From: Pseudomonas sp. DY-1
GTDB lineage: Bacteria; Pseudomonadota; Gammaproteobacteria; Pseudomonadales; Pseudomonadaceae
Assembly (NCBI RefSeq): GCF_003626975.1
Contig: NZ_CP032616.1
Coordinates: 5,432,001-5,496,000 of the forward strand
Length of the DNA stretch: 64,000 nt
Direction of reading: 5' to 3'
In this document: piece after piece, positions 37,096-44,235 of the stretch
Position numbering within the stretch: position 1 is the first letter of the stretch
Layout: each line of letters starts with the position of its first letter
Position numbers and translations under genes: made by a program
The notes under the pieces: model-generated
Databases searched by the model: none
The model's input: the letters and a program-made list of their open reading frames with translations, nothing else
Told to the model about the DNA's origin: nothing

Positions 37096-37119
37096 AAACC
37101 CCGCTATCGCGGGGTTTTT
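37096..37119 (+). terminator. Intrinsic terminator after the TetR gene
   Basis: AAACCCCGC-TAT-CGCGGGGTTTTTC: a perfect stem with T-run, 12 bases after the stop codon. Confidence 0.94.
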
Positions 37120-37140
37120 CGTTATCACAAGGAGAGCGAG

Positions 37141-37695
37141 ATGAAAGTCTGGCGTGCCGTGGTTGCCCTGTCCTTCCTGCTGTTGGGCGGCTGCCTGGTC
37201 ACCTTCAAGGATCCTATTCCGGCCAACGAACCGGCCCCTATCCCCCTGCTCGGGGACTGGACCCGCAAGGACGAGTGGGGCGAACGCGAGTATCTGGAGA
37301 TCAGCCGCTCCGGCTCCAACGTGTACAAGGCGCGCAGCTTCGAGGGCAGCAAAGACAACCTGGAGGGCATGGAGGAGTTCGGTTTCACCGTCGCTCACCA
37401 CGGCCGCCGCTGGTATCTCTCTGCCGGGCTGCCGAAAAAACTGGGCGCGAACTTCGCCATCGTCGGTTTCGAGTTGACCACCGATAACGAACTGGTGGTC
37501 TACAACCTGGACGTCGAGCGCATCGAACAGGAAATGCAGGAAGGCAAGTTCCAGGGGCAGCCTGTGGAAATGCCGGACGGCGACGGCGTGCTCATCACCA
37601 CTCCTCTGGATGTGGTCTTCGGCTGGCTGGATGATCCCGCGAACTCGGACGTCTTCGTTGAAGTGGCGCGTTACCAGCGCTCAGCCGAGGAGTGA
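37141..37695 (+). CDS. Putative lipoprotein, conserved hypothetical
   Basis: A 184-residue protein with a signal peptide ending in the lipobox LGGC (lipid cysteine at residue 18), then a beta-rich body (PLLGDWTRKDEWGEREYLEI, HHGRRWYLSAGLPKKLG). No named domain is recognised. AAGGAGAG precedes the ATG. It is followed after 7 bases by the QEGLA-motif gene, so the two are probably co-transcribed. Confidence 0.8.
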   Translation: MKVWRAVVALSFLLLGGCLVTFKDPIPANEPAPIPLLGDWTRKDEWGEREYLEISRSGSNVYKARSFEGSKDNLEGMEEFGFTVAHHGRRWYLSAGLPKKLGANFAIVGFELTTDNELVVYNLDVERIEQEMQEGKFQGQPVEMPDGDGVLITTPLDVVFGWLDDPANSDVFVEVARYQRSAEE

Positions 37696-37702
37696 GTCAA
37701 CG

Positions 37703-38992
37703 ATGACCCGTCGCAAGTTGCCTGACGATTACCAGAAAACCATTCGCGCGCTATCCGACCGCATCGTCCAGGCGCAGACGCCGATTCGCGTGCTCGACGC
37801 CGTGAAATGGGACGACAGCGTTCGCCAGGACTTCCTCAAGCACAAGGGCAAGTCCATGCCCCATGTGGACCGCGCCTACTACGAGAGCCGTCCGCTGGCC
37901 TTCGACTCGGTGGAGAAGAAGCTGGAGTTCCAGAACATCGAGCGCGATATCACCCGTCATCTGGGCCAGTTCAACCCGGTGGGGCAGATCATGCGGCGCA
38001 TGTGCAAGGAATACCGCATGGTGATCCGCATGCTGGAAGCACGCGGCACCGCGGATTTCGGCCTGATTTCCCAGGAGCTCTACGGCGCGGCCTCCGATGC
38101 CTTCCATGCCGGCGATCCGACCCTGGCCGATCTCGGCCTGATGCTCTCGGACTACCTGAACAACATCGACCATCGAGGCGACCTCAAGGACGAGCCCAAG
38201 ACTCTCACTGCCAAGGATGCCGTCAACCTGCTGCAGAGCCGGCTGGGAGACGTGTTCGGCGATGACACCATCCGCGTTTTCGAGTCCGACGGTATCGTCG
38301 CCGACGCGGCGGCCGGTGCGGACTACATCAAGATTCGCGCCGATGCCATGTTCAACGAGCGCGACGTGCGTGCCTTGGAAGTCCACGAGGGACTGGTGCA
38401 CGTGGGTACAACCCTGAACGGCCAGAACCAACCGATCTGCACCTTCCTTTCCAAGGGCCCGCCGTCCTCCACCGTGACCCAGGAAGGCCTGGCGATCCTG
38501 ATGGAAGTGATCGCGTTCGCGTCCTATCCGACCCGGCTGCGTCGGCTGACCAACCGCACCCGCGCGATCCACATGGCGGAGGAGGGGGCTGATTTCCTCG
38601 AGGTCTATCACTTCTACCGCGAGCAGGGTTACAGCATGGAGGAGAGCTATGGCAGCGCCAGCCGCGCCTTCCGGGGTTCGTTGCCGGGCGGGCTGCCGTT
38701 CACCAAGGACCTGTCCTACCTGAAGGGCTTCATCCTGATCTACAACTACATCCAGCTCGCAGTGCGCAAAGGCAAGCTGGAGCAGATCCCGCTGCTGTTC
38801 TGCGGCAAGACCACCCTGGAAGACACCCGCACGCTGCGTCAGTTGGTGGACGAAGGCCTGGTGGTGCCGCCGAAGTACCTGCCGCCGCAGTTCCGTGACC
38901 TCAACGCGCTGTCGGCGTGGATGTGCTTCTCCAACTTCCTCAACCACTTGAGCCTGGAGCGCATCGAGGCGGACTACGCCAACATTCTCTGA
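37703..38992 (+). CDS. QEGLA-motif protein (DUF1704), putative zinc peptidase
   Basis: A 429-residue protein of the 'flavohemoglobin expression-modulating QEGLA motif' family. It has H228-E-G-L-V-H233 (HExxxH) and, 27 residues on, T-Q-E261-G-L-A. This pair matches the zinc-binding pattern of the related eukaryotic tubulin tyrosine carboxypeptidases (MATCAP), so a metallocarboxypeptidase activity is plausible. No signal peptide, so cytoplasmic; the substrate is unknown. ATG 37703 is used; frames open further upstream overlap the lipoprotein gene without a ribosome binding site. Confidence 0.85.
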   Translation: MTRRKLPDDYQKTIRALSDRIVQAQTPIRVLDAVKWDDSVRQDFLKHKGKSMPHVDRAYYESRPLAFDSVEKKLEFQNIERDITRHLGQFNPVGQIMRRMCKEYRMVIRMLEARGTADFGLISQELYGAASDAFHAGDPTLADLGLMLSDYLNNIDHRGDLKDEPKTLTAKDAVNLLQSRLGDVFGDDTIRVFESDGIVADAAAGADYIKIRADAMFNERDVRALEVHEGLVHVGTTLNGQNQPICTFLSKGPPSSTVTQEGLAILMEVIAFASYPTRLRRLTNRTRAIHMAEEGADFLEVYHFYREQGYSMEESYGSASRAFRGSLPGGLPFTKDLSYLKGFILIYNYIQLAVRKGKLEQIPLLFCGKTTLEDTRTLRQLVDEGLVVPPKYLPPQFRDLNALSAWMCFSNFLNHLSLERIEADYANIL

Positions 38993-39043
38993 CCGACCTT
39001 GTCGGGGCGAAGGCACTCGCCCCGGCAGAGCGGCACGAACCCT

Positions 39044-39085
39044 GTAGGGGCGAATTCTTTCGCCAACCAGCCCGCAGGGCTGGCC
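39044..39085. repeat. Intergenic GTAGGGGCGAATTC repeat
   Basis: GTAGGGGCGAATTCTTTCGCCAACC followed by AGCCCGCAGGGCTGGCC. It is an inverted-orientation relative of the right half of 15205-15294 (GGCGAATGAAATCGCCCCTAC). Confidence 0.7.
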
Positions 39086-39111
39086 TGTGATGTTTCAGGA
39101 AGGAAATGCAC

Positions 39112-39999
39112 ATGCCCGCTTCCCGCCTCTTGCTGATCCTCTTCGTTCTGATCCTGCAAGGCTGCAGTGCGCTGCTGTTCTACCCGGACCAGCACCTGCC
39201 CTTCACGCCGGAAAAGGCCAAGCTGGAGTATCGCGATATCAGCCTGACTGCCGCCGATGGCACACGCCTGCATGCCTGGTGGCTGCCGGCCAAGCCTGGC
39301 GTGGAGGTGAAGGGGACGGTGCTACACCTGCATGGCAATGGCGGCAATGTCGCTACGCACCTGGGCGGCAGCTGGTGGTTACCGGCGAAGGGCTACCAGG
39401 TGCTGTTGCTGGATTATCGTGGCTACGGCCGCTCCGAGGGTTCGCCCAGGCTGCCGGACGTCTACCAGGACATCGATGCCGCCTTCGCCTGGCTGGACCA
39501 GGCGCCGGAGGTCCAGGGCAAGCCGGTCGTGTTGCTTGGCCAGAGCATCGGTGGCGCCTTGGCCGTGCACTACCTCTCCGAGCGCCCACAACGGCGCGAT
39601 CTGCTCAAGGCCCTGGTGCTCGATGGGGTGCCGGCCAGCTACCGCGAAATCGCCCGCTACAGCCTGTCCAATGCCTGGCTGACCTGGCCATTGCAGGTGC
39701 CGTTGTCCTGGCTGGTGCCCGACGGTGACAGCGCCATACGTGGCATTGGCGAGCTGAAGGGCTTGCCGCTGCTGATCTACCACAGCATCGATGATCCGGT
39801 GGTGCCTCTTTCCAACGGCGTGCGCTTGTATCAAGCTGCGCCCCCGCCGCGGGTGTTCCAGCCGGTCCGTGGCGATCATGTGCAGACCTTCGCCGATCCC
39901 ACCTGGCGGAAGGTAATGCTGCTTTACCTCGAAGACCCCACGGGCTTCGTCGGACTGCGCCGACTGGCTGAAGTCCCGAATACAGAGAGTCCCCAATGA
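39112..39999 (+). CDS. Alpha/beta-hydrolase lipoprotein
   Basis: A 295-residue protein. The signal ends in LQGC (lipid cysteine about residue 18), then an alpha/beta hydrolase fold: oxyanion region HLHGNGGN, nucleophile GQSIGG, and a late IDDPVVP plus GDHVQTF supplying Asp and His. It resembles the BEM46/YfhR-like group. The substrate is unknown; probably an ester or peptide in the envelope. ATG 39112 has GGAAGGA at 7 bases; ATG 39106 is too close to it. The stop overlaps the next gene (ATGA). Confidence 0.85.
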   Translation: MPASRLLLILFVLILQGCSALLFYPDQHLPFTPEKAKLEYRDISLTAADGTRLHAWWLPAKPGVEVKGTVLHLHGNGGNVATHLGGSWWLPAKGYQVLLLDYRGYGRSEGSPRLPDVYQDIDAAFAWLDQAPEVQGKPVVLLGQSIGGALAVHYLSERPQRRDLLKALVLDGVPASYREIARYSLSNAWLTWPLQVPLSWLVPDGDSAIRGIGELKGLPLLIYHSIDDPVVPLSNGVRLYQAAPPPRVFQPVRGDHVQTFADPTWRKVMLLYLEDPTGFVGLRRLAEVPNTESPQ

Positions 40000-40319
40000 G
40001 CGAACGCAATCCCATCCCGCTGATCCTCACCGGCATCGGCAGCATTGTCGGCACCGTGATGGTGCTCTGGTTCTACGGTTACCTGCACTTCGCCAAACCC
40101 GAGGACGCGCTTCTGCTGTCCGACTTCACCATGCTCAAGACCATCCCCGGCGAGGACTACAAGGTTTCCCTGGAGCCCGCCGCGCAAGTGGCGCAGTGCA
40201 TCGACGGCGTGCTGGTGATGTTCGATACCCAGCAAAAAGGCCTGACTGGCGTGCTCGTGGACAACAAGAAGAAAGCGGTGCGCTGCGTGGGTCAGGAGAC
40301 CCCGCAAGAGGTCAAGTAA
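39996..40319 (+). CDS. Small single-span membrane protein, hypothetical
   Basis: A 107-residue protein with one N-terminal hydrophobic helix (about 9-29, LTGIGSIVGTVMVLWFYGYL) and a soluble C-terminal domain with two cysteines (VAQCIDG, VRCVGQ). No family recognised. It overlaps the hydrolase gene by 4 bases and is probably translated with it. Confidence 0.72.
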   Translation: MSERNPIPLILTGIGSIVGTVMVLWFYGYLHFAKPEDALLLSDFTMLKTIPGEDYKVSLEPAAQVAQCIDGVLVMFDTQQKGLTGVLVDNKKKAVRCVGQETPQEVK

Positions 40320-40349
40320 GGGGCTAGCTTCCGTAAGGAGGTGACTCGC

Positions 40350-40850
40350 ATGAACATTCGTATCTGGCAGGGCGATATCACCACCCTGGAGGTGGACGCC
40401 ATCGTCAATGCCGCCAACTCCTCGCTGCTTGGCGGCGGGGGTGTTGATGGCGCCATTCACCGCGCCGCCGGCCCCGATCTCCTCGCGCTGTGCCGTACCC
40501 TTGGCGGTTGTCCCACGGGCGAGGCACGCATCACGCCGGGCTTCCGCCTGCCTGCACGGTTCGTGATCCACACCGTCGGCCCGGTTTGGCGCGGCGGCAA
40601 TCATCGTGAACCGGAACTGCTCGCCAACTGCTACCGCAACAGCCTGGCCCTGGCCGAAGCCGAAGGGCTGGCGAGCATCGCCTTTCCGGCGATCAGTTGC
40701 GGCGTGTATGGCTATCCGCTGGAGGCAGCGGCGCGTGTCGCGGTGGCCGAGTTGAAGCGGTCGAGGCCCGAGGGCAGCAGTTTGCGTGAAGTGCTGTTGG
40801 TGGCGTTCGGCGGGGACATGGTCAGGGTCTATCAAGAGGCTCTGACGTAG
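40350..40850 (+). CDS. Macrodomain O-acetyl-ADP-ribose deacetylase-like protein
   Basis: A 166-residue macrodomain of the YmdB/MacroD type: start [11 protein letters not shown], the [23 protein letters not shown]-ribose loop with the conserved N-N-G-G-G pattern, and the second loop [11 protein letters not shown]. Such enzymes remove O-acetyl or ADP-ribose groups. ATG 40350 is preceded by an almost perfect AAGGAGGTGA, hence preferred to GTG 40341. Its stop codon lies within a palindromic repeat shared with the convergent ATPase gene. Confidence 0.92.
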   Translation: MNIRIWQGDITTLEVDAIVNAANSSLLGGGGVDGAIHRAAGPDLLALCRTLGGCPTGEARITPGFRLPARFVIHTVGPVWRGGNHREPELLANCYRNSLALAEAEGLASIAFPAISCGVYGYPLEAAARVAVAELKRSRPEGSSLREVLLVAFGGDMVRVYQEALT

Positions 40851-40937
40851 GTTGGTGCTGAGGAGCGATGCCCAGCACCATAGTTTCCGGCTTTGACACC
40901 ATCGTTGGGCTTCGCTGCGCTCTGCACCAACCTACGT
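40845..40937. repeat. Long imperfect inverted repeat between convergent genes
   Basis: Left arm ACGTAGGTTGGTGCTGAGGAG..GCCCA, right arm TGGGC..GCTCTGCACCAACCTACGT. It fills the gap between the macrodomain and metal-ATPase genes, includes the TAG stop of the former, and ends 5 bases before the stop of the latter. It is probably a bidirectional transcription barrier and also a dispersed repeat of Pseudomonas type. Confidence 0.75.
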
Positions 40938-40941
40938 TTCG

Positions 40942-43128
40942 TTAGCGCAACGACTTCGGCGACAACAACCGCAGCCCATTGAACACCACCAGCAGGCTGG
41001 CTCCCATATCGGCGAAGACCGCCATCCACAGCGTGCCTTCGCCCATCAACGTCAATGCCAGGAACACCGCCTTGATGCCCAGTGCCAGGCTGATGTTCTG
41101 CATCAGCACCCTGTGGGTACGGTGAGACAGACGGATGAATTGCGGGAGCTTGCGCAGGTCGTCGTCCATCAGCGCCACGCCGGCGGTTTCGATGGCGGTA
41201 TCCGTGCCGGCGGCGCCCATGGCGAAGCCGATGTCGGCGCGGGCCAACGCAGGCGCGTCGTTGATGCCGTCGCCGACCATGCCCACGGGCACGTTGCCGG
41301 ACTGGCGCCTGCTGATTTCCGCCAGTTTGTCCGCGGGCAGCAAGTTGCCGCGTGCGTCGTCCATGCCCACCTGGCTGGCGATGGCCTGCACCGTGTGCGG
41401 GTTGTCGCCGGACAGCATGAGCGTCTTCACCCCCAGCTCATGCAGCTGGCCGATGGCCTCGCGGCTGCTGTCACGCACTGTGTCGGCCACCGCGAACAGC
41501 GCCAGCACGGCGTTTTCCCCACACAGCGCCACCACTGTCTTGCCCTGGGTTTCCAGGCCGTCCAGACGCGCTTCCAGGCCTGCCCCGCAAAGGCCGAGTT
41601 CCTCCACCAGGCGGTGATTACCCAGGTGGTAGGTTTGACCCTCGATCTGACCGCTGACGCCGCGGCCGGGCAGGGCGGCCAGGTTATCCACAGCGTAGAG
41701 CGCGATGCCGTCTGCCTCGGCGGCGCGGGCCACGGCCTGGGACACCGGGTGGTCCGAACGGGCCGCCAGGCTGGCCGCCAGGGCTCGGGCGTCACGCTCA
41801 TCCGCGTGCAGCAGCTCGAAGTCTGTCTGCCGGGGGCGGCCCTCGGTCAGGGTGCCGGTCTTGTCCAGTGCGATCCAGGCCAGCTTGCGGCCAAGCTCCA
41901 GGAAAACGCCTCCCTTGATCAGGATGCCGCTCCGCGCCGCCGCGGACAGGCCGCTGACGATGGTAACGGGGGTGGAGATCACCAGCGCGCAAGGGCAGGC
42001 GATCACCAGTAGCACCAGTGCCCGGTACAACCAATCGAGCCAGAGGCCGTCGAACAGCAGGGGCGGGAGCAGGGCGGTGAGTACGGCGATGAGGATCACC
42101 ACTGGGGTGTAGATGCTCGAGAACCGATCGACGAAGCGCTGGGTAGGCGCGCGCGAACCCTGGGCGGCTTCCACCGCATGAATAATGCGTGCCAGGGTGC
42201 TGTCGTCGGAGGCACGGGTGGCGCGGTATTCCAATTCGCCCTCGCCATTGATTGTGCCGGCGAACAGCGGATCGCCCAGGTCCTTATCCACAGGCAGGCT
42301 CTCGCCGGTAATCGGGGCCTGGTTGACGCTGGAGCGCCCGCTCAGCACTTCACCGTCCAGAGCGATGCGCTCGCCCGGCCGCACCCGCAGGCGGGTGCCG
42401 GGCTGTACCTCACGGGCTGGGCGTTCGCGCCATTGGCCGCTTTCGAACACCGTGGCCTGTTCGGGCGCCAGTTGTAGAAGGCCGCGAATGGCGTCCCGCG
42501 CGCGTTCCAGCGATCGCGCTTCAAGGAGCTCGGCAATGGCGAACAGCACGCTGACCATGGCTGCTTCTGGCCACTGACCTATCAGCAGGGCACCGGTGAC
42601 GGCGATGCTCATCAGTGCATTGATGTTCAGGTTGCGGTTCTTCAGGGCGATCCAGCCCTTCTTGTAGGTGGGCAGGCCGGCGCCGAGGATGGCGAGTATT
42701 GCCAGGCCGGCGATCACCCATTCTGGCGCCAGGCCAAACCACTCGCAGGCTTCCGCTGCCAGTGCGGCCAGCCCAGCCAGCGCCAGGGGCCACCAGGGCT
42801 TTTTCGCTTGGGCCGGGGCCGTGGCGGAAGCGCCTTCGGCCAGTGGTACTGCCTGCATGCCCAGACTCTCGATCAGACGTTGCAGGGGCTCGACGTCGTC
42901 GAAGCGATGGCGTACGCGCAGCAGACGCTGCATCAGATTGAATTCCAGCGCCTCGACTGCCGGGACCTTGCCCAGGGCGTCGCGGATCAGGCGTTCTTCC
43001 GTGGGACAGTCCATGGCATCGATGCGCAGGCTGCTCCAGCGAGCTTCGGCGGTAGCGGCGAAGACGGCTAATTCCGGCGTGGCGGAGCGGGGCGCATGGT
43101 CATGGTCGTGGCAGCAATGGTGGCTCAT
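40942..43128 (-). CDS. cadA: Cd/Zn/Pb-exporting P1B-type ATPase
   Basis: A 728-residue heavy-metal ATPase. The N-terminus is His/Cys-rich (SHHCCHDHDH), followed by an HMA domain whose motif reads MDCPTEE, with one Cys and not CxxC. Then eight expected membrane helices with CPC in VIACPCALVIS, actuator TGES, phosphorylation D422 in DKTGTLT, HP in ARSDHPVSQ and hinge GDGINDAPALA. It exports divalent soft metals (Zn, Cd, Pb). It is divergent from the MerR-type regulator with a shared 75-base promoter region. Exact metal preference is inferred from the CadR-type regulator. Confidence 0.93.
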   Translation of the reverse strand: MSHHCCHDHDHAPRSATPELAVFAATAEARWSSLRIDAMDCPTEERLIRDALGKVPAVEALEFNLMQRLLRVRHRFDDVEPLQRLIESLGMQAVPLAEGASATAPAQAKKPWWPLALAGLAALAAEACEWFGLAPEWVIAGLAILAILGAGLPTYKKGWIALKNRNLNINALMSIAVTGALLIGQWPEAAMVSVLFAIAELLEARSLERARDAIRGLLQLAPEQATVFESGQWRERPAREVQPGTRLRVRPGERIALDGEVLSGRSSVNQAPITGESLPVDKDLGDPLFAGTINGEGELEYRATRASDDSTLARIIHAVEAAQGSRAPTQRFVDRFSSIYTPVVILIAVLTALLPPLLFDGLWLDWLYRALVLLVIACPCALVISTPVTIVSGLSAAARSGILIKGGVFLELGRKLAWIALDKTGTLTEGRPRQTDFELLHADERDARALAASLAARSDHPVSQAVARAAEADGIALYAVDNLAALPGRGVSGQIEGQTYHLGNHRLVEELGLCGAGLEARLDGLETQGKTVVALCGENAVLALFAVADTVRDSSREAIGQLHELGVKTLMLSGDNPHTVQAIASQVGMDDARGNLLPADKLAEISRRQSGNVPVGMVGDGINDAPALARADIGFAMGAAGTDTAIETAGVALMDDDLRKLPQFIRLSHRTHRVLMQNISLALGIKAVFLALTLMGEGTLWMAVFADMGASLLVVFNGLRLLSPKSLR

Positions 43129-43159
43129 GGGTCAATTCCTGTTTGACGCTTCGAGTGGC

Positions 43160-43190
43160 ATTGCACACCCTGTAGCAACTACAGAGTCAA
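43160..43190 (-). promoter_or_regulatory. MerR/CadR-type promoter and operator for the metal ATPase
   Basis: On the minus strand: -35 TTGACT, a 19-base spacer, -10 TGCAAT. The spacer holds the perfect dyad CTGTAG-TTG-CTACAG. The over-long 19-bp spacer with a central dyad is the hallmark of MerR-family activated promoters, where the metal-bound regulator untwists DNA. Confidence 0.9.
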
Positions 43191-43203
43191 GCGGAGGTGC
43201 CGC

Positions 43204-43671
43204 ATGAAGATCGGCGAACTTGCCACCCTCACCGGGTGCCCTGTGGAAACCATCCGCTACTACGAGCGCGAAGGCCTGTTACCGGCGCCCTCGCGCAGCG
43301 CGGGCAACTACCGGCAGTACGACACGGTCCACGTCGAGCGGCTGTCGTTCATCCGCCACTGTCGTTCGCTGGACATGACCCAGGAGGAAATCCGCGCCCT
43401 GCTGGCCTTGCGCGACCGTCCCGAGGCCGATTGCGGCACCGCCAACCGGCTAATCGAGGAGCACCTGCACCATGTGGAGGTGCGCATCGCGGAGCTGCAG
43501 TCACTGCGCGACCAGCTCCATGACCTGCGCGCGCGCTGCAGCGGGGAGGGCGCAAGCGAGGCCTGCGGCATTCTCCGCGAACTGGAGCAACCGGGGCCGC
43601 CGCCGGTGACCAGCGAGGAATGCGCGCACGCCGGCCACCTGCACGTACCGGGCGTGCATCGGCGGGGCTGA
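43204..43671 (+). CDS. cadR: MerR-family metal regulator CadR
   Basis: A 155-residue regulator with N-terminal helix-turn-helix (MKIGELATLTGCPVETIRYY) and dimerisation helix. Cysteines C77, C112 and C121 correspond to the metal-site cysteines known for CadR-like proteins, and the tail is His-rich (CAHAGHLHVPGVH). It activates the divergent cadA promoter upon Cd/Zn/Pb. GGAGG lies upstream of the ATG. The 16-base gap to the convergent next gene leaves no room for a separate terminator. Confidence 0.93.
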   Translation: MKIGELATLTGCPVETIRYYEREGLLPAPSRSAGNYRQYDTVHVERLSFIRHCRSLDMTQEEIRALLALRDRPEADCGTANRLIEEHLHHVEVRIAELQSLRDQLHDLRARCSGEGASEACGILRELEQPGPPPVTSEECAHAGHLHVPGVHRRG

Positions 43672-43687
43672 CTTGGCGTGCAACGGT

Positions 43688-44032
43688 CTAGTGGTTCGTG
43701 TTGTCGCGCTGATCACTCAATTGCCGCAGGTAGCGGCGTGAAAGGGCCAGGAAACGGGGCGTCGGCCCGATATCCTCGTACAGCGGGTCGCCCTGTTCAT
43801 CGGTGGCGACCACCTGGCTGCCCTTGACGTAGGGGAAGCTGGCCTCCAGTTCCTCCAGTGCGGAACCGACCAGTTCTCCAATCAGCTCCTCGACACTGCG
43901 CTTGGGGTACATCTCGGCCAGGGCGGCCAGTCGCGCGGCGGACTCCAGGTCCAGGTGAATGCTGTACTCGCTGCGGGTCAGGCGACCCTTGGCGTTCTGC
44001 TCCCAATGGCGGACTAGTTCTCGGATTTTCAT
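43688..44032 (-). CDS. Conserved Pseudomonas hypothetical protein
   Basis: A 114-residue, cytoplasmic, acidic protein (MKIRELVRHWEQNAKGRL at start; SVEELIGELVGSALEELEAS in the middle). Homologues are sometimes called pilin assembly or pili tip component without solid basis. The ATG at 44032 has GAGGATGAGG upstream; longer starts lack it. It is divergent from ppc. The helix SAARLAALAEMYPKRSVEEL looks like a ribbon-helix-helix-type or coiled helical region, but I cannot assign it. Confidence 0.75.
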   Translation of the reverse strand: MKIRELVRHWEQNAKGRLTRSEYSIHLDLESAARLAALAEMYPKRSVEELIGELVGSALEELEASFPYVKGSQVVATDEQGDPLYEDIGPTPRFLALSRRYLRQLSDQRDNTNH

Positions 44033-44235
44033 AGACACCTCATCCTCTTCCCACGTGGTTGTGGGTGGCTTTGAACTCCGGGCGGTCCCTGCCACCCGGG
44101 AGTCGTCATTCGTGATGGCGGCTATTGTTCAGACTAGCTCGCAGGCGCCTGGGGATACGCCGTTCGTCGCGCCCTTGTATCTGCATGGCGCTATCGGCAA
44201 TCTGGAGGTCGAATCCAGCTAAGGAGGGGGAGGCA

